Shown here: one piece after another, positions 24,630 through 38,432 of the stretch
Layout: each line of letters opens with the position of its first letter
Numbering within the stretch: position 1 is the first letter of the stretch
Assembly: GCA_973895155.1 (NCBI GenBank)
Contig: OZ316892.1
Coordinates: forward strand, 8,122,001 to 8,186,000
DNA from: Marsupella aquatica
Taxonomy: Eukaryota; Marchantiophyta
Reading direction: 5' to 3'
Length of the DNA stretch: 64,000 bases
Translations under genes and position numbers: made by a program
Notes under the pieces: model-generated
What the model was told of the DNA's origin: nothing
Databases searched by the model: none
The model's input: the letters and a program-made list of their open reading frames with translations, nothing else

Positions 24630-27600
24630 TCCCTTGTTGGCTTCCTTTGGGCATGGGCCTTATTGTTCTTTTTTGTTGGGTGGCTTTCGTCCCCTCACAT
24701 GATATTGATAGGCCCTACGCCTCCCTTTCCAAAAACAAATCTGGAGGGTGAAGACATAGGCGATGATTTCTATTGCAACATTTTTTTATGTTAGACTTTG
24801 TTTATGAGCAATGACTTGCATGGGGAGTTTAGGTACAAGGATCCCATTGTATGCTTTATACACTGATTTTTGGGCTGGTCAAAAAAATCTTCTCCTTCAA
24901 ATTTCCCCTCTTTGCTCATGATGAGCCCAACTACAATGCTCTCAATTAAAATTGCATTTTGAAAGTGTGATCAATTGGCATCTCTATTGTGTAGAGCCTT
25001 GCATCACTAAATCAAAAGCATACGCTCTTGTTCTTGGCATTGCTATCTGTAGAGAGCCTTGCATCACTAGGGAGTGGACAGGATTCTCGTTCCCATCGCT
25101 AACGTGTAGAGCCCTGCATTGCAAGGTAAGAGAACTTAACCTGGCCACCTTCTTTATGATTGAGTCTTTTTTATTGCATGGACAAATAGAATTTACACTA
25201 CTCCATCAATCCACATTTATTCTTGTTCTCTCACTGTATTCTTTATACAATTTCAAACTTTTTTGCGATTCAGATTTTTCTTCTTTAAAAGAACTTACTA
25301 CTCCCAAAATTCAGATTGTATCTTTTTTTTTGCTGGAATTTTCAAAAGCTCGAGTCTTCTTATGATTCAATCCTTGCTAGATTACTTTAATCACCTCAAA
25401 CGCTCCAACCTCTATGATTAAGCTTCAATTACGGCAATCACAATTCTGCATAGATATGGCCTAGTGGGTCTAGAGTGAATTAATTGGTTTGAATTGCTTG
25501 CCATGGAGTTTTAGGGATTGGATTTACTTGCTTGCAGCTTGGGCAAGCATTGGAGGTACCAATGACCCATCCATTGGTGAGACCAGCACCAAACCTGTTG
25601 TAGTTGCTCCCACTCTAGAGATGCCAATGCTTGTATTGTCTAGTCAAGTTATGCAAAACATTGCCTGTCAGAAACCGTCAGCTCTGGAATAGACAACAAT
25701 GCACAATATGAGAGAGACAATCAAACGCTACACTGACAAGACAATTCCGAGTGGAGAAAATCTTGAAGGATCCATAGCATATGAGAGTACATGTGAAGAA
25801 TGAGGGAGGAATGCCCTCCCTCCAACCTATACCCCCCAAGGGGGACTAAGATGTGTGAGCCTAAATAAGTGGATCTTATCCTAAACTAACCAAGGGTCAA
25901 CTAACCCTAGTAAGGCCAAACTAACTAAAAGTTGAGAACTGAGAGTCAATTCCTAACATTGGCACCAAGGCACAACATTTAAATGCAATCCATTAGAACA
26001 TTGTCACTGTGCAACAAAACAGTACCAAGGAGAAGATCATGTCCTTTACTGTGAAACATTTTCCAAAGGGTTAGAATCAGCAAATCTCATGAAGGCAAGG
26101 AGGTGGTTGAAGGATCGAGAGGATATCCTAGAAGATAAAAAGTGTGAGGATTATCAATTAGCCGGTCAGATCTGGGTGGAATGAATAGAATCGAGATGAA
26201 GGTACAACCAAGGAAAGGAAGAAAGTGACATCTATGGATTGAATGGTTATACTCCATTGTGAGAGAAGACTTCCAGAGACTCAAAAGAGTTGGCTTGAAA
26301 TTCTCTCCAAGGGTATTGGAATGTGTTCAAGAATGCTCTAGTGACCCTGCTAGTGACTAACTCTCATATTCTTTTCCAATATTGTCATGGGTGATAGTCA
26401 TGAACTCCTCATTGATTGTATCACCTCTCAATGGACTCAAACATTTCAAGAGGCCCATAATATTTTGCACAGGTCAAACAAGGGAGCTCTGTACAAGTCT
26501 CTAGAGCAAAGAGTGAATTCCTTGAATGTGAGGTTGATTTTCACATGGGAGTCTTATGCAAAGGACTTTGAGATGACACATTAGACAAAAAATTGCAAGA
26601 AAACATGGATGAAACTCATTTCCAGATCAACAAGGACAACAGTCAAACATTGAGGTTTATCCTATCAAAGGCATAAAGTTGTCATTATCAAATGGATTTT
26701 GTTACAATAGCACAATGAAAGGTTGCATAAACAATGCAGCTGGTTTACTATTACAAGGAACCAAAAGTTTGTTGATGTGAGTGGAAAAAAAAGAGCTATG
26801 GATGGATGATTATCCGGGTCAAAACATTTTGCCAAGGGCATAGGACGCTTTGCAATGCATCAACATTGAGGTCCATTGTTTCCAAGATAATGCAACAGAT
26901 CTGATACAACCTTGTGACCTCCAAGATCCCCAAGATCAAAGATGCCTAGACCTAACAATGGGAGGAGAAGAACATATTTGTGATTTGTGGCAACAGGTGC
27001 TAAGGAGAAGGTAGAGCAAGGACTAGTGGAGTGTTGAAAAATCCACTTAAATATTTTTTCTTCAATTGGCAGTAGATGTAGGGAGAGATGTCAAGAGCAT
27101 ATTAATGATAGATAAACATTGTGGTATTAGCTATGCAAGGAAGGCAATGACTCAAACAACCCTGTCACTAAACCTGGAATATTGATCCGTAGACCAATGT
27201 GGACAAAAATAGTACTATAAGCAATGTAGGGCTAGCAATTTGGAAACTGTGTTTCACAATTTTGTTAGGAGAAATTTAATTCACAATCATTACATGAATA
27301 AAATATTGTGAACAATTTAGGAGCCAACTATTCAGAAGTGTTCCCAAATTTTTTTACATACAATTTTGAAATATAAACAATGAGGATTAAACAATACATC
27401 TACTAAACACATTAGATTACAATGAAGTGAATGCTTGTTCATTTCTAGACTTGGCAAATGTGTTGTAAATGGAAACTGAAAATATGTACTATCTATTGTA
27501 AAAGACTTTCACCAATTTATTTTTTTTTAAATGTGGACAAGTGTCAACTTGCAAGAGTTCAACAGTCTACATGGAAACACAACGGATGTACAGTCCATTG

Positions 27601-30600
27601 TGAAAAACTTTCACCAAATAAAATAAACAAATGTGGAAAAGTGTGAACTTGCATGCAAGAGGTCAACAATGAGTTTGTCACAAAGTAAGCCTGAGTATCA
27701 AAGGTCTGGAAAATTTTGGTTGAACCTACGCTTGGTGGCAATGCCAATGTGACTCTAATACCCATCTGTTGGCCTAGGGCAAAATTTGTGTGTATCCAAT
27801 TCCAGCTCCCTATCCAACTCACCATCACATGTATGAACTTGCAGACATAAACCTATAGAGCTAGCACAATTTTCTCCACTTCATACCAAGCATGTGCAAT
27901 AAAGTGGGTGTTGTGGACGCTTTGGAGGTGTGTTCATTCACCATCCCTCCATAGAAGATGCAAGCACACACTCGGGCAAAAATTATGCACTACTCGGACT
28001 CATCCATTGGATGCGCATTCTTTCTGAAGAGGTTCATTGCCAAGCAACATTTTTGCCTAAGTTTTGAGCTGTGTAATCAGCAAGGTCAATTTTTGAAACC
28101 AATCAATTTATCGAAGCAATGATCAATTTGTAGTCAGTTTTCTCCAAGGAGAGATTGATTACACATAGAAGGTGGAAGTTTGATTATGTCATGTAGAACT
28201 TTGATTTGTCAATTTTTACTTAGTTTTTTCCAAGCCTGATTACACTTAGAAGTTAGAAATTTGGTTACAAATAGAATTCCAATTTGTCCAATATAGGGCC
28301 AAGAAACACTTCAATTCCAACGACTAGCAATTTCACCAGCTAGCAGCAGCTTTGAGAAGCAAAACAAGCAGCAAAACCAAATTGACCCCATGAGCAATTG
28401 GGTTTAGCAGAAACACCAATCCACTGAATTTCAATAGTAGGAACCATGATCAAATAAACTTTGCAGTAGCAGGAGCAACAACGATCTAGTTGGATTACAA
28501 TAGGAGCCTAGCATAGCAACAACAATGCAAGCAACTTGAACTTCACAGCAAGTGGAATTGTGATTGAGTTCAAGTTTAGCACAATGTCAACAACAGTGAT
28601 CCACGTACTTTACAAGAGGACTACAAAGATTGACTCAATAGCAATAGCAATTGGGCAGCAACAATCCACTTCCCATGTGTGGAAGCTAGCTTAATTGAAC
28701 ATTGATGACTTTAGTCCCAATGTTATCAAAACCCCAACAAAAGAGCTGGTGTTGGGAAGTTGTCAAGACCACGTGAAGCCGTTGCCATTTTGTAGCTGCC
28801 TAATAAGAGTAGAAAAATCACACAAATTAGTGTTCGAGAACAATATATCATGCATGTAGAAATATTGTTGGCACAAAATTAGAGCGACTAACACTAATTT
28901 GTGAGTAGATCCTGAAAATTAGTGTTAGTCACGCTAATTATGGTGAAAAGTGTCTAGTTACTAAAATAAGGATCTTGCCAAAAGTTTTCATCACCCATTT
29001 ACAAACTAACTTCTGGTGAATAGGTTATGACCATCGGATTTATATTTTATTTTATTCTAGCCTTTGATCAACTAAGAATCACTTCCCAGCACAACTGCCC
29101 AAAGTGACAAGACAATTGGTACACAAGCAAGCACATATTTATTATGAGGAAACTATACTCAACCTGAGTACTCAGCTGTCAATAATTAAATAGAACATAA
29201 TTTTACAATGTACACATGTGGATAATTAAGACTGAAAGGTACTCAACCATCAATCATTACATGTTTAGTACATCCGTATTTTATTTTGTTGGCCTCAAAA
29301 AACCAAATGAGACTTTCCATTCAAATAGTCAACATACAAAGAAAGGGGGAGCCTCCAAAAAGGTCACACCCCAAACAACCGAAGGTCAATGTGCTAAAAA
29401 TAACCGGCGAAGCTGGTGCTAGGGGAGAAGCAGCTGGTGCTAGGGGAGAAGCTGAGCCTAAAAAAGGGGTAACTAAACAAGTAATTCAGGTACTACAGCG
29501 GGAGCAGCACACTCCGAAGACCGGCCAGTGATCACGTCCCCACAAGGTTATGTGCAGTCGGGTGTCCAGTGGGTCCATGAAAGAAGGTAAGTTCTATCAG
29601 TCTATCTGTAGTGTAGCCACACACCTGTTGTAACCGAGACGTTCAGGGTGGATGGGGGGGAACCGGTGGCATCTGCAAGACCTCCTCATGTAGCTTCCAA
29701 AGTCCAGCCCATGTACCATCGTGAAACTTACAAGAAATTATTGTAGGCCTCACCCAAAGTTGGTTTCCCAACTCTAATTCTAGTTTGGCACAATCTTGTC
29801 AAAGGTAGATCCCCAAACAATGCCATGATTTTTGAATAACCCCCTGGGGATTTTGCCAAGTGTGTTCATGAAATATAGGTTTTTGTCCTTCTAGATATTC
29901 TAGTAGAGAATTGCTTTGAGTATGTACCACAATTTCTTTGGAATATCTCACTCATCCAATAATGGCTCTCCAACAAATATGTGAGCTATATATAGTTGAG
30001 TGAGACAATTCCAAGAAAAGGCAACATGGTGTAATAAGAACTGTAGCCAATTCAATGCCATACCACCTGAGAGATTGGGTAGCCCATATGCACTAAAGCA
30101 CAGAACTCCAATGTTGTGTGGCAGGAATTTGGTAGATTAATTGCCAAAGGTAGCAGTTCTTGCTAGCAGCCCTAAAAGGTAATCAGGTGTCCTTCCAAAG
30201 CACATTCAGGTCAGGACACCAACCCAACCAAGCCACCCACTTGATTGTGTACTGCTTTGTGTGTATTAGATTGACGAGGCCCCTGGATCCTCCTAAGGTG
30301 GGCAGTGTTTGTGTCCAGAAAGGACTTCCCATCCTTACACTTGTACTAGAGTAGTGGGGAAAGCAAGTTCATGGGCCTCCCAATGCGCTGATGGTGGTCA
30401 TTGCAACCCCAAAGATTCTAACCACCACCTGATGAAGTAGAGTGCCGTTGGGTGGGGTAAGTTGTATTCTCTAATTTGAGGAGAAGTTCATTGGTTACCT
30501 TGAAAGTCCTCCTAGGTGTAGAGATGTTGTGAAATTGTTGCCATTGCAATGTAATTTGATTCCTTTGAATGAGATACTCCCTGATGCGCATGCTGCCGTT

Positions 30601-32403
30601 GGGTAATGTAGCTTCCATGAAGACTGGGACTGACTGGTGAGGGTTATTGTGCAACTCTGGAACACTTCACAGGTTTCCGATCAGCTTCAGGTATGTACAA
30701 TAGAAGCACAATTTCCAAGGAGTACAGTGTTAGGACCCTCCTCCCATCGTAAGAATTGACCATCTCCCTTGATGAAATCTTTCATATATGTGAACACAAA
30801 CCCAGCCCTCTTGAGTCGACCCTGAGGAATTGAGGTAAATTTGTATTTTGAGGTAAATATAAATATAAATAAATATATATATATATACAAGAATTGTGCT
30901 AAGCCCATATAGCTAAAAGTGGTATTGACACAATTGTGGAGAGCATGCTCTTTGGTGGGAGGGGACCTTGCATAGGTTTTTTTTTGTTTTAAGGTAGAGT
31001 CTAACTTTAAATTCTAATATGCCTTTTGAGAAGTTTTTTAATGCCTTTCAAATGTCTTGGGAAATGGAAGGGGTGGGTGGGGTTAGAGAAATTCTTTGCC
31101 AAGTGGATGTTTATGGTACTCACATTGTTTTCTTTTTTTGCGTGAGGTTTTGCACTATCATTGATATTTGTTTCCACTCTCCTCAATGTTCACCCAACTT
31201 TCCCATCTCCCCTCAGAGTCACTTGCTATCTGCCTGCTGACCCTCTTCTGTACTAACAACAAGGACTTCTACACAAACACATCAAAGCTCACATTTTGTG
31301 TTTATCTAACCACTACAGTATGCAATCTTGCCATTTTTTCCCTGCCTGTTTACAAATCCAATATAGACAAGAATCAATCATGGCCGTTCAATGATACAAG
31401 GCTTTGTTTTGCATTGTTGGATCTTTCCGAAACACCATCCTAATCTTGGTGTGCCTTGCCTGCCCCCTCACACTTCCCGTATGACCTTATGCCTCCATTT
31501 GCCCTCTCCTCCCTCCGCTCTTGCCTCCTTCCTTGCCCTGGCCTTCCTTTTGCCCATGCCTTGCCCCAACCCATCCATTGTGTAATACTTTTTTTGTAAA
31601 CAAGATTTTTTACACAGTGACATTGTGTTTGCACAACATTGTGTGCAATGATATTTTTAGAATGATATCTTTTGTGCAATGACACCTTTTAGCAAATATC
31701 TTGGTATGCATCTACATCTTTTGTACAACAACATATTTCTTGCAGACAACATTTTTTACACAATGACATGCTTTTTGGAACAACATCTTTTGCACAACAA
31801 TATCTCTTGCACAACATCATTTTTTTTTGCAACACCATCATTTGTGCAATGATATCTTTTTTGTAGCGACAATTTTTTGGCACCAATTTTTTTTGTGCAA
31901 ATGAGATCTATTATGCATCAACAACTTTTATGCAAACATATCTTAGTGCAATGCACATGTCTTTTGCTAGTAGGTGATAACCCTCCCCCCCAAACATGAG
32001 ATTGGGTGCCTGTAGTTTGTGTGTATATACAGTAGTTTCTGACACTGACTATGAGAATATCACCTCAGGATAACCATTGTTCCATACAATATTTACCTGT
32101 TGAATTTTGAGTTTCAGTACAAAATTCTGGTCGCAATGGAAGGCTTAGAGAAAATAACAACTGTACACTCATGTAGGTGACGAGGAAGATCTTAGCTGCA
32201 CGAGAGAAACACGACGTAATGTGCTAGCTGGAGCTGAGGTTTTTGCTAGGGCTAAGGTTTAGTGTAAAGTGGGGCGAAGAGAATCAGAGGAGCGAAGACA
32301 ATCAGCCGTTCGACGGCGAGGCCTTGCTTTCGGCCAACAAGAGCAGGGCAGGGATTTCGACTTGGTTAACATTTCGTTGCAGCTGTTGTTGTTGTCATCG
32401 GAG
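24630..32403. other. Gene-poor region
   Basis: AT-rich DNA without supported genes. Short frames (for example 24952-25365, 26387-26584, 29286-29531) show no transposase, reverse transcriptase, gag or known domain. It includes a 21-bp duplication at about 29411-29452, an AT microsatellite at about 30857-30893 and a degenerate repeat at 31.59-31.96 kb. The final 150-250 bp should carry the promoter and leader of the next gene. Confidence 0.5.
31590..31960. repeat. Degenerate short repeat, motif TTTTGTGCAATGACATC
   Basis: A poorly conserved unit of about 20-25 bp recurs roughly 15 times, for example ACATCTTTTGCACAACAATA, ATCTCTTGCACAACATCA and TGATATCTTTTGTGCAATGA. It has strand-asymmetric T-rich and ACAA-rich halves. 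No coding meaning is evident. Confidence 0.65.
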
Positions 32404-35400
32404 ATGGCCGCGGTTTCAGCTCAGATCGTCGGTGCTTCTCTCGGATCCTTTGCTGCCCAGCAGGCGACTGCAACCCAGGTGTGGATCTCGATCAGACGCC
32501 ATAGCTAGCGCTCTTTCAGAGATTCGGGGACTGTCGGTGTTCGTATCTACTGTCGTTGGAGAAGCTTTTCTGTGGTCTGGGTGACAAGAATGCTTGATCT
32601 AGAATGTATGGCATTGCCATCTGTTGGAGTCTTGGGGGGTTTCTTTCCGACATAAATATATCTTCTTGCTACCTTCTGCAATCTGTTTTGGGCCGTGCGT
32701 ACCGTGTCATACTAATTGATTTTCCAAGTGTTTTTTGTAAGACTGAGTTGTGTCCTTGATCTAGAAACTAGAAAACGCCTTGGAAGCTTCAGAGGTAGAA
32801 CTGAGGTCCTGTGTATTTCTCTCGAGATTGCGGTTGAGGTGTCCACGTAGGGATGAGGACTGCTCCCCTCGAGAGTTGACGATCTAAAAGCCAAATGGGT
32901 GCAATAGGATGTTGGTTTTTTCCATGGTTTCTGTCCCAAGAAGCGAGTGCAACTTCTGTGTGGGTTGTCTTAGTGGTATTGTGGCGTTTGGGTCGATAGA
33001 TTTGCTGTTAGTCGGAGTTCCTGGGCTCTACTTCTGAAGTGTGTCATTGCAATTATGTAGACTGAGGGGTGCCTTTTCTTTTTTTTGTCACTATTTCCTC
33101 AGCATTGATGGATTATCTGAGAAGTCTGTCTTCTCTACTATCTTTTGTTATATATATACTTTTGGTTTACTTCTGAAGCCTGCATCTTACCGGTCTTCTG
33201 ACTCTTGTAATTCTACGTTCTGTGTGGCAGTTGGTTTCCACATTCGATGGATTGAGACGCTGTCCCGAGCTGGGGCAAAGAGCCGTCTCCCCCCTTGCTA
33301 TGGCTCCTCTGAAGTTGATCATCCCCGCCGCCGTAAGCTCTCGCATCGTACTCCCCTTTGAATGACGAGGCGAACTAAAATTTACCTAAAGAAACAATCA
33401 CCTTCGTGTTATCAAGTGGGTGGGGTTAGGGGTTTTGTGAAGTTGACACGTCTGGAGTCTTGGTTTGATCCAGATCTCTACGAGACAATCATGTAGAGTA
33501 ATATCTTTTGTTTTCATCGGGTAAGATGAATCCAATGACTGCAAATTGGTACTGCCTTTGACAGTGCATAAAATCTGTAATCCTCTAGGTTCATCCGGGT
33601 AATTTAGGAGTCGTTCATGGGAAATGAGCTGTATTGAGCGACTTGTCTGCCTGCATCCTTTGACTTCCGAGCTTGAAATACTTTTGGACTTTATCCGTGG
33701 TGATGGAGTTTTGGGTTAAGCGCAGTTGTTAGATTGTGATATCAAGGTGCGGGGGTCGGATGCTGTCTCGGGGAATGGGCAGTTCAAGTGGAGATGGTGG
33801 GAAATGCAGCAGCTATCTCCCCATGAGGTCCTTCGCTGTTTCTAGCAGCAGTGATTCGGCTGAGGCTCTGCGACCTCCGGTCATGGTAAGTATCCTATTT
33901 GTTCACCAGATTTAAATGTGTTGCACTGTTAACAAACCGACGTTCCTGGCGAGCAAACCATATACCAGTGTGTGCCGTTGAGCTATCAGTTTGACTCATG
34001 CTAGCATGGCACAAGCCTCCAGCCTCCAAAAAAATCATTACTGTGACTCATTCTAATCTAAATCTCACATATATGTACCGGACACTGAATGCTATGAACA
34101 GTGAAGTTTGTATGGGTTAGGGGTGGCGGCTTTGATTTTGGGATAGACCTCGCCTGATTGGGGTTAATATATTCTGTCTGTCGGGGTTTAATGGTTTGCA
34201 TAGCTGAGCCTAACATGGGACAAATTCTCAGAGTTGTTTGGTGCTTCTCTGTTTGCACGTGGGTATGTTACAAGAGAACGATCTTTGCTTGGGAATTGTG
34301 TTTAGAGCATTCAGGTACAAAGCATGAGTGGGCATTAGATGTACCGCTTGAGCTGCTTATTGCAGGCCCGGGACCAGAGCTGACCCATGATATTTCTCGG
34401 CGTGTTGCAGGTCATTGGTGTGACGGGGAAGATGGGACTAGCAACAGCACAGGCAGTGGTGGCAGCTGGCTTAACACTGGTCCCTGTAACTTTAGTGGGG
34501 GGCACTGCGGCGGAAACTGTTGAGGTGATGGGTGTGAATGTGCGATTGCGGCACAAGTCTGAGCGAGATGCCGTTTTGGACGAGGTTCTCAGCATATACC
34601 CTAATGTGTTTATTGTGGATTACACTGTACCTCAGGCAGTGAATGGTATGTACGCTCATTTCACACTCAGTGTACCTTCTGCGAGGGTTTTTTTTCTTAT
34701 AGTCCCTTAAAGGGGAAGTTCTTTAATCTTGATGATTCAAACTCTGACCACATGGGTTTAGGGTTTCACTGATCCTATGGACCACCTGCACATGAGCTCC
34801 TCTTTCTTGGCTATCTCAATTTGTTCATTTTCAGCGTCATCCCACAGTAGAAGAGCTAAGTGCACTGTAGAATCTGCACGAAAGTCTTTGAACGAATCTG
34901 AGTCATTGTATCTCTTCATCTTCGACGTCACATTCTCAACCTTAAAGCCTCGACTTCAACTCCAACCCCACTCTGGACCTTAAAACCCTGAACCGCAGTC
35001 CAACATTAAGCCCGCAATCCGCATTGTTCACAGTTCATTTGAAGTTTGCGTTCTGTGTCTTGAATGTTGGTATTGAGCTGTCCTGATGCTTTTGAAGTTG
35101 TAAAACGATTTTTCAGACAACGCTGAATTCTACTGTAGCCATGGGATTCCTTTTGTCATGGGAACAACCGGTGGGGACAGGGTGAAGCTGCTGAATGACG
35201 TACTGAATTCTAGCAACTATGCTGTCATTGCTCCGCAGATGGGTAAGCAGGTGTGAATGCTATTCAAAACTCTTAACGATGTTGGGATACGATAAACATT
35301 CAGTAGCTCTCACGAATTTGAGATAACGAATTTACCGCTGTTGATGGGTTTAGGGTGTCTCGCCATTCAAACCCTAAACCCTGGTCGCTTCATCTTTGTC

Positions 35401-37051
35401 CCGTCCTGAGTTTGTTTCTAGTGCAGCAACGAGTTTCACTTCTGTCACTTGCCGAAAGTATGAATAATAGGTGTTACCTTCCGAGTTTTGGCCATAGTTA
35501 GTACCTTTTGGTTACCGCCACTTGTTCGAACATACATAAGCGACTCTACTTGTTGTTGTGACCAGGTGGTAGCTTTTCAGGCTGCCATGCAAATTATGGC
35601 TGAGCAGTTCCCAGGGGCTTTTGCCGGCTACAAACTGCAGGTTTGCATATTTTCATCCCTTCATAATGTCGAGGTCGATATGTTCTTATTTGGGGCTTAC
35701 GATCTGGGGTCCTTTGTCTGGATTTCCTTTGGGAGAGAGATTGCGCCAAAGGGGATCCCTAGGTACAGTATCTTTGGGGTTTAGGGTTTATCTGTCTGAG
35801 TTCATTTGGGATCATTTCAGTCGAGCAGGGCTTAAAAAGCTCATTCAACCTGAGATATAACTCATGTGAACATTTTTCGATACTTCTAACTTCTCTATCT
35901 AAGCAAATGCTACACCGACAGGAGAAGCCTGTGGAGAGACTGCAAGAATCCTGTAGTTGTTTTCAGACGCTAAACCCTAATTCCCAAACCTCATTTTTCT
36001 ACAAATCAAAGGACTCTAGTCTCTCTTGCTGTGAAGAAGCGGAAGTCCTTGACTCAAATTTTTGACGACTTCTATGATATTGGACATGGTAGGTTACAGA
36101 ATCGCATCAATCCAGCAAACTGGACACTTCCGGGACTGCAAAGGCAATTGTGGCGAGTTTTGTGGAGCTCGGTCTTGACTTCGATGTCAGCGAGGCATGT
36201 GATGACTGCGAGATCTCCTCACCACGTGCATTAATGAATCGCATCCGTAAAGCATGACCTAGTCTATCAGAATTGTTAGATTTTTGTTGCTGGAGTGATG
36301 CCGTGTAAAATTTCCGCCAGTTGCCTGCTCCACATTGTCTTGTTGTTTCTGATTTTGTGGACACTTTCTTACCATTGTGACCAGATTGAGAAAGTCCGGG
36401 ATCGTAAGCAACAAACAGGGAGGATGAAAGTTCCAGAGAAGTATTTACCTGGTCATGCTTTTCACACTTATCGAATAGTGTCCCCGGATGGCACGTAAGT
36501 TCAGAACAAACCATTTTGAGGTTTTAGGTGTACATTCAAACTACAGATGCCATCCTGAAGTTTTTCGTGTTGAAGTTATTACTTGACAGTAGTTGTATCC
36601 CAAACTGGATACCAAGAATCGCTGACGCATGCTGTTAATGTCGAACTTCAGGGTTGCTTTTGAGTTTCAGCATAATGTCTGCGGGAGGAGTATATATGCG
36701 GAGGGTACCGTCGATGCCGTCCTTTTCCTGGCGAAAAAGGTATGCTTGGGCTCTTGTTCGTTCCTCTTCGCTCCAAATGATCAGCATGAAGGAAATGTCC
36801 TTAACTCTTGTGAGATTCATTTTAGTTCATTTGCTGTCGAATGGTATTCTCATTGCTGTCAGTGTCTTCTACAACATGCAAAAATTGGCTTGGCCATCAC
36901 AGCAGCATTGCGCCCCTGGTTCCTGGTTCTTCCCAGTGCAACGACATTATCCTCACTATTTGCAAAATCGTGTGCTGCACAGGTCCAACAGAATGCCGAG
37001 AAGAAGGTTTATGACATGATTGATGTTCTTCGGGAAGGGAACATGAGATGA
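32404..37051 (+). CDS. DAPB: 4-hydroxy-tetrahydrodipicolinate reductase, plastid
   Basis: Reduces hydroxy-tetrahydrodipicolinate with NAD(P)H in the plastid lysine (diaminopimelate) pathway. Exons: 32404-32478, 33231-33332, 33733-33885, 34411-34645, 35117-35250, 35566-35640, 36093-36194, 36385-36494, 36652-36739, 36983-37051; 380 aa with consistent phases. The first three exons encode a Ser/Ala/Arg-rich, acid-poor transit peptide starting MAAVSAQIVGASLGSFAAQQ. The dinucleotide-binding motif GVTGKMG is at 113-119, then FVMGTTGGDR (201-210). The active-site block ESHQSSKLDTSGTAKA (from 261) keeps the catalytic His and Lys. The C-terminus has HNVCGRSIYAEGTVDAVLFL and MIDVLREGNMR, as in plant enzymes. 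Intron 7 (36195-36384) begins GC, not GT: the GAG/ATT junction is the only one matching the family. Exons 1-3 are less certain. Confidence 0.93.
36195..36384 (+). other. GC-AG intron in DAPB
   Basis: The exon ends ...FDVSE (GAG) at 36194 and the next begins IEKVRD at 36385. The donor reads GAG|GCATGT and the acceptor GACCAG|ATT. Using the nearest GT instead would break the conserved spacing, so a non-canonical GC donor is the best reading. Confidence 0.75.
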
Positions 37052-38430
37052 AAGGACCTTGCTCAAAGACCATAGAAGATATGAACATGAGCCAGTGACA
37101 GAAGGTCACTCTACCAAGTAGTTCGCAGGTGCTGAATCCTTCAGGGCCTATGTGTACACCTTGGGCCGTAAAGGAAACATGAGGGGAACATCTCAAATGG
37201 GTGGAACTCCCCTCGTGAAATTTTGTAGTGTAGTTTAGGTCCTCTGCCGAGGCCATCCTATTCATATTGACAGTACTGCTTCCCATCACTGATCGTTTGG
37301 TTCAGTGTAGTTACTTTCTGCTGTAGGTCCGTGCCTCTACTCTAGGGAGAATTTCGAAGAGGCTTCCCACTGATGTTTCCCAATTTTCGGAATGTGAAAT
37401 AAGTTCGCTTGTACTGAGTCAATCCATTGGTGCAAGTAAGCGTTGAATTTGCGTTCCATGGTCTTCAAGTTATGCAGTCTCGTGGCAAATGCACCTTACG
37501 TCTCCTACAAATACGATCAAGTATTCTCTGCCGTTGGCAACAAGTGAACTTTGGACCCTTGAGAAGCTCTGCTGCACTTGTTGTGTCCATAACCCCGTTC
37601 TCTTTTTTTTTCCTTTGCAATTTTATGGGAGGTCCCCTGCAGTATCCCCCTAGCCAGCCTGGCCAGAGGGGTCCAAGTCTCATAAGACCTAGCCAGTCTC
37701 ATCAAGTCTCTAAATTTCAAAATCCTACGAGAAAAACAGCGTTAGGGGTTACACTTGGTAGCCCATGGCTTGTTAGGGGCCATGGCTGTAACCAACCCCC
37801 TTGGGCTCACTGCCCTCAGGGATTACAGTTGGCTCTCTGGAAGTGGAAATTTGCAAGTGCAAAACCTGGCTAACTGAAAGGCATCGTGTAATTTTTTTTT
37901 TTTACAGAGGTTGCCTTAGGACCCTGAATGTCCATTCTTTAAATATGAATAGACATATGACAAAAATCATCATGCATGCTCCTCCTTGTTAGCATACACA
38001 ACATCCCATTGTTTTTTTCATGGACATAAATTTGGTGGGGCCCTAGGGGTTACAGTCCTAGTATTAGTAAGATTTTGGCACCTTCTGTAACTGAAAATAG
38101 GCCTGAAATATTTTTGCTAAACAACAACCTTGTAGGTGCAAACCCTTGACAATGTACCAAACAACAACATTATCAGTTGTGGGCATGTTTGTAGGCTTAG
38201 GAATGATATAAAAAGGTGTCAGTTCTTTTTAATGATACTTGTCAATGGTCCACAACTGTTCATAGACAGATCTAATGATCATCACGTGATTGTTTAAACC
38301 TTTTGCTATGCCAAGGTTTCTCAGAGTGCCTTAAATGCCACCTGCCCAAAATACAGAAGAACCCCTGTACCCTACACATTCCTGTGCCCGTCCCTTGTTC
38401 CAAATACGACGAAGCCGGAAGAACAACATG
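37052..38430. other. DAPB 3' flank, no gene seen
   Basis: Probably 3' UTR followed by non-coding sequence. An imperfect hairpin (arms AGCCCATGGC and GGCCATGGCT, flanked by GTTACA and TGTAAC) lies at 37748-37795. Frames such as 37427-37873 lack motifs. Confidence 0.45.
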
Positions 38431-38432
38431 GG

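Noticed and set aside
25940-25980. Retrotransposon primer-binding-site-like GGCACCAAGGCAC
   Set aside because: No long terminal repeats or gag/pol coding remains seen around it.
34750-35800. TTTAGGG words suggesting interstitial telomere repeat
   Set aside because: Only isolated single or double copies inside DAPB introns, not an array.
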